From the NCBI GenBank assembly GCA_932521025.1, contig OW051473.1, positions 7,626,001 to 7,690,000 on the forward strand: a DNA stretch of 64,000 bases, in the 5' to 3' direction. Made by a program: the position numbers and the translations under genes. The notes beneath the pieces were generated by a model. The model was not told where the DNA came from. It ran no database searches and saw only the letters and a list, made by a program, of their open reading frames with translations. The stretch comes from Oscheius onirici. Lineage: Eukaryota > Nematoda > Chromadorea > Rhabditida > Rhabditidae. Positions 35,045-44,221 of the stretch are shown piece after piece (the first letter of the stretch is position 1; every line of letters starts with the position of its first letter).

Positions 35045-36293
35045 ATGTCAACGGCCATCATGAGAGGTTGTCTCCTCCTAATTCTTCTAACTTCAACTAT
35101 TCAGGTTTGTATGTATTTCAGGCTAGAATCAATACATATTTTAGGCTTCTTCAATCATCAGCATCCAGCTCGCCGGTTTCAAGTCCATCGACAACTCTGA
35201 CTACAAACGTAAGTAGCGTTTCCTTCCAAAAACATTCAAATAAAGCCGGCCCAATCTTCTTCCGTGCCTGTGTCAGTCATCTTCTGGAGAACGAAAAGTG
35301 TGATGTTGCCATGGAATGGGTTGCATCCAGCGGATACGAGTTCCCTCCCCTGTGGATCTACATCGACGAGAGCGACTATGTGAGTCTTTTCTTTTTGTTT
35401 GTTAAAACTTGTTCTTTTTAAGGTAAAACTGAGGTACGAGCTCAGTGTCCACACTGGTCAAGCTACCGATGACATCTCTGCCTCGACCATCGTGTTCAAC
35501 GCCTCTACTCACGACATCATCAATGAAAAGGCACCCAAGACTCATGTGAGTTTTCGTTTACAGCTTCCAATTTTATTTGTCTAAGGTAGAGTTAAACAAA
35601 AGTAGATGGGTTTCAGCTAGTTTTGTTACGATCAATTTATCTGAGAACGCTGCCACAGAAGCATTTCATAGTGAAATTATCTAGCAGCAAAGTATTTGAA
35701 AGTGCTAAAGATCTTTCTCTTCAATTCACGATGTTCTGGTTAAGGCCAACGACTTCTACGCCCGCTTCACTTACGAGTACTACGGTGCCCTGAAGAGAAA
35801 GCTCATCCCGGTCAAGGATTGTGCTCACAGCTCTGCTGGAAGCAAGCGCCCCTATCCCTTCCTTCAAGTAAGCTTTCATTTTATTCTAAACAACCAAAAG
35901 TCAAACTTCAGGTACTCGATGGACACTGTGATCGCGACTGTCTCAACTGGTTCGGAATTCTTGGAGGTTGCATGCTTATTCCCAGCCTTCTCACTGGTAT
36001 TCTGTGCTGCTGCTGCTTCTGCTTCAGAACTGTAAGTGTCTATATTGCAATTTGTGTAAGACAAAGCTTTCTGAAGCCGAGAACTCATCCCGGAAGCGCC
36101 ACCCCGGTCACTGGCTCTGGTTCCCCAGGCTGGCTCTACGACCACCACAACAGCAAGATTCAGATCAGTCTTCCCCAGGAGCGCCTCTCGGACAACGGAA
36201 GCAACAGTAAATCCAGCAATAGTTACTATTGTACCGATAATTTGCAGTTATGACTTCCTTCAATTCGCCCAGTTCGAGAGCCACCGCTGTTTA
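35045..36293 (+). CDS. Type I single-pass membrane protein, unknown function
   Basis: Signal peptide MSTAIMRGCLLLILLTSTIQ, then an extracellular beta-rich domain with AGPIFFRACVSHLLENEKC, WIYIDESDYVKLRYELSV and ANDFYARFTYEYYG. A juxtamembrane CDRDCLNW leads into the helix FGILGGCMLIPSLLTGILCC, ending in CCCCFCFR, which is likely palmitoylated. The cytoplasmic tail is short and Ser/Pro-rich, ending SSRATAV. The exon structure between 35548 and 35744 is uncertain: a frame VELNKSRWVSASFVTINL there looks coding but ends in TAG with no good in-phase donor, while skipping it joins cleanly to ANDF. AATAAA at about 36348 is a plausible poly(A) signal. No named family was recognised. Confidence 0.65.
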
Positions 36294-38523
36294 AATTGTA
36301 CGTATACTGGTTCACACTTGATGAAGTCCTCTAGCCCGTTGTCATGCACAATAAACCAACGTTTTTTACGAACTTGCTCTTCAGTGTTCATGGTGCGTTG
36401 TGTCTGTGTTGTTTACCCTCGAGGGCCTGTCGGACTGGAGCAGTTTCTCCTCTCCGCATATGGTTTTGCAGCATAGGCGCACTCTTAATCTGGCCGTTTG
36501 ACGTCCACAGCAGCCGGCAAATGCATTCATGTTGGTTTTTTGCAGAGTTTTCCGGTCGCTTAAGTAACGCTCTGTGTCGCTTAGATGCGCATGACTGGGT
36601 CAGAACGAAAGCATCTTGGAGATGCCAGCAAGCTGTCAGACAACCAAATCCTCAAGGGTAGTCTATTCTTGACTGCTGTGTGTCCTAATCATGCGTCGGC
36701 AGTCCCTAATCTGGTCGGATCTCGAGAACATAACTCGATATCGCGCAGTGGAGACCACCGAGAGACAATAGTCGCCATTTCTAAAGTGTGCCTTCCGCTC
36801 TTCCATTTTGACTACTTTGGTAGTATTTGTTCTTTTCCAGTGAATTTTGATCTTCGCCTATCACTGGACAGAACATCATCATCCAAGAATACGATTCTTT
36901 TTTGAACTTCTGAATTTTAAGCACTTTGAAATACCCAAAAAGTTAGCTGAAGCTGTGATTCTTTTTTATTGATGTAGCTTCTAATGATTGCCCATTTTGC
37001 AGAACTGAGAACACAATATATTGAATTATGAATGACACACATAAAAACCGACAGCGTTGAACACTCATGCAAGTCTTTTACGTTTTCTTCTACGCTCCAT
37101 TCAAATGTCTCTTTTCCGATGTTTTCGAAACTACAATCTGAAGCCCTGTAAAACGAAATTAAAAAGCTCGGTGAACTTTGTCTCTATTTGTAAGCTCACA
37201 TGGTATACCTTCTGACTTTTTATTGATTGGCTACTTGCCCATCAACTGGAACCGGTAAACTTGCTGTTCTTTTCATTTGCACAAAGTTTGGTTAAGTCAA
37301 AATATAAGAATATGCTATTCGTAACAGTGTGTGAATCACTATCACCCATGTCGTCGCTAATTGCTTGAACATGGCCCTGGAATGCTTGATAATCGCGTGT
37401 TAGATGTCGCATTTGTCCATGGGGAATCAGTCAAGGCTTAGAGAGAGCGATCATTTGTCCTACTCCCCTCGGCTACGCTTTTATGGCTTCTAGCATGTGC
37501 CCTTCAACTATTCACTACTTCTGATGAATTTTTTCGCATTCCCAACTATTTCACTTCTCACAAAACGGCACACGGAAACATGCAACCTCGGTGTCAGGTT
37601 GTTTCACGATTTGGCAAAGGTCGTCCTGATTCGGCGACAATCTAGATCGCCCACTTTTCTGCACTTGCCCCCTACTGTGAAAGCAAGCCCATTGTGACTC
37701 CACGACTCTAATTTGTCTTCGTTTCATGAATATCTTAATTTAAACGAATCGCGAACGTTTAAAAGTATTAAAGCGTGCCAAAGACGCAATCCTTGCGCTA
37801 ACACTGACCATCGGGCTTTTTTTCGCATCAAAACGCTGTTTGGAACAGGTTCTTTCTAATTTTTTTATAGAAAGTAATTGACCACGCCTGCACATTAGTG
37901 CAACTTTTTCTTGCGCCTCTCACCTCCACATGATGGATGTTTGTTTTTTCTGCACAGGAAGCAATAGGCTAGAAAAAAATTCTGATTGATAGAGCGCCCA
38001 ATGGATCCGCGGCTATTTGTCCTCAAGGTTCGGCGAGTTTTCGTCGCCGATCAGTCACAAAAGGCGCGCAATTCCGGGATAAAGAACTGGAGGATTTGCG
38101 TCCACCCCAGGCCGGATCTCGGCTGACTATTGCAATCTTTCTGCTGTTTGTCCTGTAAAATAAGCTCTTTGACCGGCCGCTTCTACTGCTCGTTCATCCG
38201 AGAGCATCTCCTCGGGACTCACTTGTTTGCGAGTCAGCATTTTCAAGCCGATTACCTTCTCTCAATAGCTATGCCTTTTACCGGAATCGCCCCGATACTT
38301 TCCGCTCAAGCTGCCGGAAGCCCCACATTGGCGGGCCCTCCTTCAGTCAGCATCAATTGGATACGGAGCTGCCATAATGCTTCTTAGCTGTACTAAAAAC
38401 CATCCAAGTTCTATATTACCCGATCATGAGCCGCCTCTTTCTTTCAAAGTGCCCCTAATTGCCAGTTGAGTAGCGCTGCAGCAACAATTTGCTCTTCAGA
38501 AGTCAGCTCTCCTTCCTAGGCTC
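36294..38523. other. 2.2 kb without a supported gene
   Basis: It contains the poly(A) signal of the upstream gene near 36348. A short exon-like frame after CGCTTAG at 36585 (MRMTGSERKHLGDASKLSDN) has no joinable partner. The rest is pyrimidine-biased noncoding sequence. Confidence 0.4.
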
Positions 38524-40321
38524 ATGCTCCTTCTATTTCTCTTCCTTCCATTGCTGGGAGTCGCAGCAGCAACCGGTCAAATACGATGTCACTCCTGTTT
38601 GTCCCACTGCAAAACCATTCACGGAGGAAAAGTGAGACGAGACTTTTTACAACCGTCATAAAAAGACCATCTTTAGGTCGATCCAGTAGCATGCGACTGT
38701 CAATCCGAGGAAGAGAACATGTGTTTGGGAAATGCATGTTTTGCCAAAGTTGAAATCTTTTCCGACGAGAACACGGCTATCATTCAGGTAAGCAGACCGA
38801 GGAAAAGCTTCTTCTGCAATAACTTTTTTGGCGATATAATTAATGAACTGACCATCAGGCAAATTAGCTGTAATTAGGACAAGTAGGGCAATAGACCAGC
38901 CTGGCCTAGGCTCACTCACATCAATAAAATGGGTTTGAAACTCGGAAGCAAGACGCTTTTGTAGATGTTATAAATGTACCGTTTTGAACACTAATGAGAC
39001 CGACTATACAACACTTTCACAAGTTAAAATAGCTGTCTGTTAAACCAAAATGGTCAATCAAATTGCAGAAAGGCTGCATATCCGACGTTCCTGGAGGACT
39101 GACTGGCTGTCAGTACGCCAGTAATGCCGAGTCTCTGCATTGTTTTTGCGCTGGAGATACGTGCAACACTAGAACCGAGGTTTTTATTTCGTTTTGCTTT
39201 GTTCTACCTTGTTTTTAGCTTAACAACTACATGACAAACCGTCTTCCTACAGTCGAATGTTGCGGCTGTTCTGAAAGAAACGGCGAGCATTGCCCGGATA
39301 GCAAGTGTCTAAAGAAGTGTCGTGGAAACTACTGTGTTGTCGATTTTGACGGTGTTGAACAGGTAAGACCGCCATTTTTCATAGAATTTAAAAATCCAGG
39401 GTTGTGGTTTGGGCTTCCCTCGATTGCAATCTTTCCTCCGCATGAACAACTATTTGGACTACCAAGGCTCACCCGTCTGTGCACGGTTTGTAGCTCTGAC
39501 GTCGACCCAAAATAGAAAACTCATTCAGTTATGAGGCCACGTCTGCTACTGTGATGAATGGCTGCACGTGCACTCAGCCTTCCGGAGTCTGCAACGAGCT
39601 GAACAAGACCAGGGAATACCAAGTTTGTCCAAAGATTGGTTCCATTATCCAAAAATTTATAGGTAAAGAAGGTGATTGAGAGAAAAACGGACAATCTCAT
39701 TTATTGCTACAGCTTGACTCATTCTTCGAACAAACCTTTCGGTCAAGAAGTCTTCCAAAAGTGAGATAATTTCCTCCTGCAGCAAGTCCCTAAATCGGAT
39801 CTTAGGTCAACGACTTGTGAGGGCCATTACTGCTTTATCTCGCTGACGACTTCAGAGATTATCCTCGAAAGTGCCGACTTCCAGCACAACTACGAAGATC
39901 ACGAAGAGTTCATAGGCAAGACCAAGCCAAAGTACGAACTGCTTGCAGGATGCGTCAAGGTTGACGATGACAAGGTATTTGCACATTTAAGCTGATATTT
40001 TTTGTAGAAGGTCAGAGTGGGTTGTACGACTGAATACTCTACCAATTCTTCTGACCCATTGACTAAGCATTGCATCTGCGATAGTCATCTCTGCAATTTC
40101 CACCATCTATTGTCTGGAGAGGATAAGCGTCCCAGAGCTACTTTAACCCAGCAGGTTTGGGGGAGAGTTATACTAACTGATGTCTATTTCAGAAGGAAAG
40201 TGAGAGAAACCAAAATATGGTCGCCCCCGGCGTAAAAGCTACAGTCACCACAGTTACAACGAAAACGTCAAGCATTCCGATCTATCTTGCGACACTTTTC
40301 TCTCTCTACGCTCTCATTTGA
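38524..40321 (+). CDS. GPI-anchored protein with repeated Ly6/three-finger-like Cys modules
   Basis: About nine exons. The signal peptide MLLLFLFLPLLGVAAATG is followed by a first Cys module (IRCHSCLSHC ... ACDCQSEEENMCLGNACF ... GCISD ... HCFCAGDTCNT). Two further modules begin VECCGCSERNGEHC and YCYSLTHSS and end in GCTCTQPSGVCNELN and KHCICDSHLCNF. The closing C-x-C-x(5)-C-N pattern is the hallmark of Ly6/uPAR three-finger domains, so three tandem modules are inferred. The C-terminus is a Ser/Thr-rich linker and a short hydrophobic tail (IPIYLATLFSLYALI) ending the protein, as expected of a GPI-attachment signal. All introns are GT-AG. No single long open frame reveals this gene; it appears only on splicing. 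A role at the cell surface is inferred. Confidence 0.8.
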
Positions 40322-41219
40322 AAACCCCTAGCCATAATGTATAAGTTTATGCCGTTCACTCTTGTGAAACTTCCACATATTCCAGTACGGGTTCCTGTCA
40401 ATGTAGCAACCAAATAGTAAAGATTAATATTTGTCTATTTATGGACTCGTTAGCTTTTTGGGTGAGGGTCGCGGATGCTGCGTCAAATTGTATGTTCCGC
40501 TTGAGGACCCTTCTCCCTTTCTCTTTGGCCATCCTACTCACAAAAAATCCGGGTTGTAGCCTCCCACCCACCGTTGTTGTTCTCGATCTTTGAATGCGGA
40601 AGATTCTATTAATCAGACAGACGTCTGCGCGTCACCGAAAACTTATAGCACATAAACTTATTGATATCAGTTTTTCTATTACTGGCCAAGTCTAGTCAGC
40701 TAGCCTTTTTTAGTTCTTCCGGTGTAAACACATCTTAGTTTTGGACTTTATTCATCGTTACGACGTAATATCCCATATTAACAAGTTCGTCTAAACCTCT
40801 CCCACATATTTGATTGAGCCTCTGGTGCAGGGTCTTTAATGCTATTTCCACAAGGAACTCGTGTTTTTGGTTGAATTCATACCGGTCAATGCTTTAATGT
40901 CATAAGTTCAGGGGTTTTTCTGCCGACACATTTTCAATGCAAGGTTACCAAGAATATGGCGTTCATATTGCTGAGAATATGGTCTTCATTGAAATCCCAG
41001 ACATACCAGAAATTGCAACTTTAAGCCGTCTTAATTTGCGAGAGAGATCCTCATGCCTGCTCAAGTGTGTGAAGGCATCAAACACTAGCTTTCCTAGACC
41101 CCTAAGGCAGCATGGTATACCTCCATTTTCCTGGTTAACCTTTTTTGCAGACTGACGTTGCAGACATATTAATCCAATATTCACAAAGAGCACTTTCTAT
41201 CATTCTGTTAGTCTGACAT
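40322..41219. other. Intergenic stretch before the retrotransposon
   Basis: No exon supported. AT-rich; probably the 3' end of the Ly6-like gene and neutral sequence. Confidence 0.4.
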
Positions 41220-41230
41220 ATTAGAAATAA
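41220..41230 (+). repeat. Target-site duplication, left
   Basis: ATTAGAAATAA, identical to 44211-44221. Marks the insertion point of the RTE element. Confidence 0.8.
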
Positions 41231-41240
41231 GTTTTTGAAG

Positions 41241-41290
41241 GAGTTTCAGGAGTTTCAGTTTCTGCGAGTTTCAGTTTAAAGGAGTTTCAG
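41241..41290 (+). repeat. Four GAGTTTCAG units at the element's 5' end
   Basis: GAGTTTCAG occurs at 41241, 41250, 41266 and 41282, separated by TTTCTGC or TTTAAAG spacers. Each unit ends in TTTCAG, the nematode 3' splice-site consensus. Confidence 0.85.
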
Positions 41291-41396
41291 TTTCTGCGCC
41301 CATGCAATAAGGTTGTCTCCTTTTTGCTGGTTTCCGCTTTCTCTCGGTAGAACTACTCTCCCCCTATCAGTCGCCTGGACAACCTGGTGGAGGAAC

Positions 41397-44183
41397 ATGC
41401 CCGACATACTTGGCCTGAGGATTGGGACCTTGAACTGCCGCACCCTTCGAACAGACGCCCGCGTAGCCGAACTGAATGACGCTCTACACGACATCAACTT
41501 CGACGTTATCGGTCTCAGTGAAGTGAAAAGACGAGGACAAGGATCGCTATCCATACAGTCTGCAGGTCACCTTCTACTACACGCTGGAAAAACCGGCTTT
41601 CTCGTACACAACCGATGGTCAACTCAGGTCACATTTCACGTCCTCAATGACCGAGTATCGATGCTGGATTTGCGACTAAAACACGGTACAGTACGGGTTG
41701 TCCAATGCTATGCTCCTACTTCCACAAGTTCCGATGCCGACTACGAAGACTTTCTAGCCTCGATCGACACAGCATTACATTTCAAACGAGTACGTCGTGT
41801 TCGACTGCCGGGGGAAAGTTTGATCTGTAAAATTGTCGTCGGAGACTTTAACAGTAAGATCGGTCCTGGAAAGCAAGACGAGAAGCATGTTGGACCGTAC
41901 GGGATTGGATTACGGAATGAAAGAGGGCAGATGCTAGCTGATTTCTGTGCTGAGAAGAATCTCTTCGTTACGAACAGCCGATTCCGAAAACGACCCGGTA
42001 GAAAGTGGACCTGGATTTCCCCTAATATGGAAACGCGTAATGAAATCGACTACGTACTTTCATCGTCTCCTGGCCTCTTCACGGACGTCGACGTAATGGG
42101 CAGACTGAATTTCATATCTGACCATCGCCTTCTGATGGGAAAGCTGAAGATTCCGCCCTACAGAAAGCTAGGAAACGCTGCCAAAAGACCACAAATGCGG
42201 ATGAACAAAGAACTGTTCAAATATGCCATCGAAACGCATGCTCAAAGTACTCAAGTTACTGGATACTCTCATCTGAAGCAAACTCTTCTATCTGCCGCCG
42301 AAGTATCGTCAGAACCTCTCCCTAGGACTTCTTTTATCTCTGAACGAACCAAGGAGCTATTCTCTAAACGACATACACTGATGAATCGACGTGTAACACG
42401 CCGTAGTCGAGTAGAGTTCACAGTCGCGTCTAGAGCCCTGAGAGAGTCCTTGAAAGAAGATCTACGAACGAAACACTACAATTGTCTACGTGACGCTCTG
42501 ATACAAGGAAAAAGTTTGCTGAGAGCTCAACGTTCAAACCAAGTACAGAGGAACTGCCTTTCTCAGCTGAATAATAGTGCTGGTACAACTGTCAACGACC
42601 CCTCCGATGTTCGAGAAGTAGTCCGTTCCTTCTACAACAAGCTGTACTCTTCACAAAACGCTGCCAGCTTGCCTCTGACTGCTCCCGATCACGATGTCTC
42701 TTGCATCCTGTCAAGTGAGGTTGAAAAAGCCATTTCAAAGTTGAAAAGAGGAAAAGCAGCTGGACCAGATCATGTTACGTCCGATATGATTCTTGCGACT
42801 AAAGAATTCATCACTCCACATCTGACTATCATCTTCAACGAAATACTTCAAAAAGAGCAACTTCCTCATCAACTAGCCGATACGACGATCTCTCTACTTT
42901 ACAAAAAAGGAGACCCCTTGATGATCAAGAACTACAGGCCGATAGCACTCCTCTCCGTCGTCTACAAGCTGTTTACCTCAATTCTCGGAGAAAGAATGTG
43001 GAAGATACTTGATGCCAATCAACCTCCGGAACAGACGGGGTTCAGACAGACATATTCGACCTCAGACAACATCCAAGTACTCGGAGATCTCATGCAAAGA
43101 AGCAAGGAGTACAACTTTCCACTGTACATTGGGTTCATAGATTATGCAAAAGCCTTTGACACCGTCGAAAGAGCAGCCCTATGGACGTCACTCTCCGACC
43201 AAGGAATACCACTGAAGATTGTAAAAATCTTACGTCTCATATACGCTCACTCGGAAGTAGCTGTCAAGGTGATTGGAAAGAAAGTCCCGATCGAGGTCAA
43301 GAGAGGTGTCTTACAAGGAGACACAGTCTCACCCGCACTTTTCTCGGCTGTATTGGAAAGTGTTTTTCGAAAAATGAGATGGAAACACCAAGGAGTGAAC
43401 ATTGGCGGCCAACGACTCACAAATCTACGATATGCTGATGACGCTGTCTTGCTATCTCATTCAGCCCAGGGCCTTCAACATATGATGAGCACGCTATCGT
43501 CGGAAAGTGCGAAAGTCGGACTCCAGATCAATGTGGAGAAGTCTAATGTGATGACGAACAGACAAGAACTACCTGTTCTTATCAACGACAAAATGGTTCC
43601 GTACTGCGCGGACTTCGTCTTCCTTGGATCGAGGTTGTCTTTCGATGGTAACGCTTCACTTGAAGTCAACCGCAGAGTCAGAGCAGCTTGGGCCTCCTTC
43701 AACAGATTCCATCAAATTTTCACCAGCCCAAGAATCCCGATGAGATACAAACGCAAGCTGTATACTCAATGTGTTGAACCGGCTCTTCTCTACGCTGGAG
43801 AAACGTGGACATTGCGAGAAAAGGAGTTGAACAAGCTTGTAACTGCACAACGGAAGATGATGAGACGAATGGTGGGAGTTACGCTCCTAGATCGACGAAC
43901 CAACGAGTGGCTACATGGCGCTGTCAAGTTGCAAGATGTCAGAGTCAGCTGGATCACAAAGAAATGGAATTGGGCCCGGAAGATTGCTAGTATGGAGGAT
44001 GGTCGTTGGACAAAAATTGTAAGTGAATGGAGGCCGTGGAACAGGTACAGAACAGCTGGGAGACCAAGAGCCAGGTGGAAAGATGATATTACGACAAGAT
44101 GTGGCGAAAACTGGATGGGCGTTGCGGTCAGGTCTCCCGAACTCTTTAGAAGAAGTATGATGCGACATATCGGAATGATATGA
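41397..44183 (+). CDS. RTE ORF: AP endonuclease plus reverse transcriptase
   Basis: From the first in-frame ATG (MPDILGLRIGTLNC) the protein is about 928 residues with no stop. The endonuclease domain has RIGTLNCRTLR (Asn), VIGLSEVKR (catalytic Glu), VVGDFNSKIG (Asp/Asn) and FISDHRLLM (Ser-Asp-His). The reverse transcriptase domain shows KAAGPDHVTSDMI, YRPIALLSVVYKL, EQTGFRQTYSTSDNI, GFIDYAKAFDTVER, RGVLQGDTVSPALF and RYADDAVLL with its Asp pair intact. The C-terminal region (WNWARKIASMEDGRWT, then GRPRARWKDDI) is typical of RTE-type proteins. All visible catalytic residues are present, so the element could be active. The open frame extends 28 codons upstream of the ATG without a further ATG. 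Confidence 0.93.
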   Translation: MPDILGLRIGTLNCRTLRTDARVAELNDALHDINFDVIGLSEVKRRGQGSLSIQSAGHLLLHAGKTGFLVHNRWSTQVTFHVLNDRVSMLDLRLKHGTVRVVQCYAPTSTSSDADYEDFLASIDTALHFKRVRRVRLPGESLICKIVVGDFNSKIGPGKQDEKHVGPYGIGLRNERGQMLADFCAEKNLFVTNSRFRKRPGRKWTWISPNMETRNEIDYVLSSSPGLFTDVDVMGRLNFISDHRLLMGKLKIPPYRKLGNAAKRPQMRMNKELFKYAIETHAQSTQVTGYSHLKQTLLSAAEVSSEPLPRTSFISERTKELFSKRHTLMNRRVTRRSRVEFTVASRALRESLKEDLRTKHYNCLRDALIQGKSLLRAQRSNQVQRNCLSQLNNSAGTTVNDPSDVREVVRSFYNKLYSSQNAASLPLTAPDHDVSCILSSEVEKAISKLKRGKAAGPDHVTSDMILATKEFITPHLTIIFNEILQKEQLPHQLADTTISLLYKKGDPLMIKNYRPIALLSVVYKLFTSILGERMWKILDANQPPEQTGFRQTYSTSDNIQVLGDLMQRSKEYNFPLYIGFIDYAKAFDTVERAALWTSLSDQGIPLKIVKILRLIYAHSEVAVKVIGKKVPIEVKRGVLQGDTVSPALFSAVLESVFRKMRWKHQGVNIGGQRLTNLRYADDAVLLSHSAQGLQHMMSTLSSESAKVGLQINVEKSNVMTNRQELPVLINDKMVPYCADFVFLGSRLSFDGNASLEVNRRVRAAWASFNRFHQIFTSPRIPMRYKRKLYTQCVEPALLYAGETWTLREKELNKLVTAQRKMMRRMVGVTLLDRRTNEWLHGAVKLQDVRVSWITKKWNWARKIASMEDGRWTKIVSEWRPWNRYRTAGRPRARWKDDITTRCGENWMGVAVRSPELFRRSMMRHIGMI

Positions 44184-44210
44184 TTATCGTAATAAATAAT
44201 AATAATAATA

Positions 44211-44221
44211 ATTAGAAATAA
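44211..44221 (+). repeat. Target-site duplication, right
   Basis: ATTAGAAATAA, exact copy of 41220-41230, directly after the element's (TAA)-type tail. Confidence 0.8.

Larger units (their letters stand above)
41231..44210 (+). mobile_element. RTE-clade non-LTR retrotransposon, apparently complete
   Basis: The element is 2980 bases between perfect 11-bp direct repeats. It has a short 5' leader with repeated GAGTTTCAG units, one long open frame carrying an AP endonuclease and a reverse transcriptase, almost no 3' UTR, and a 3' tail of (TAA)-type repeats (AATAAATAATAATAATAATA). Single-ORF organisation, tiny 3' UTR and a simple-repeat tail are the hallmarks of the RTE clade. The uninterrupted ORF and identical target duplication indicate a recent insertion. 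Confidence 0.9.

Noticed and set aside
36585-36905. Exon-like frame MRMTGSERKHLGDASK
   Set aside because: A good acceptor precedes it, but no downstream exon in phase was found and the frame beyond the possible donor has no family features.
43181-43438. Second open frame inside the RTE element
   Set aside because: Shadow of the reverse-transcriptase frame.
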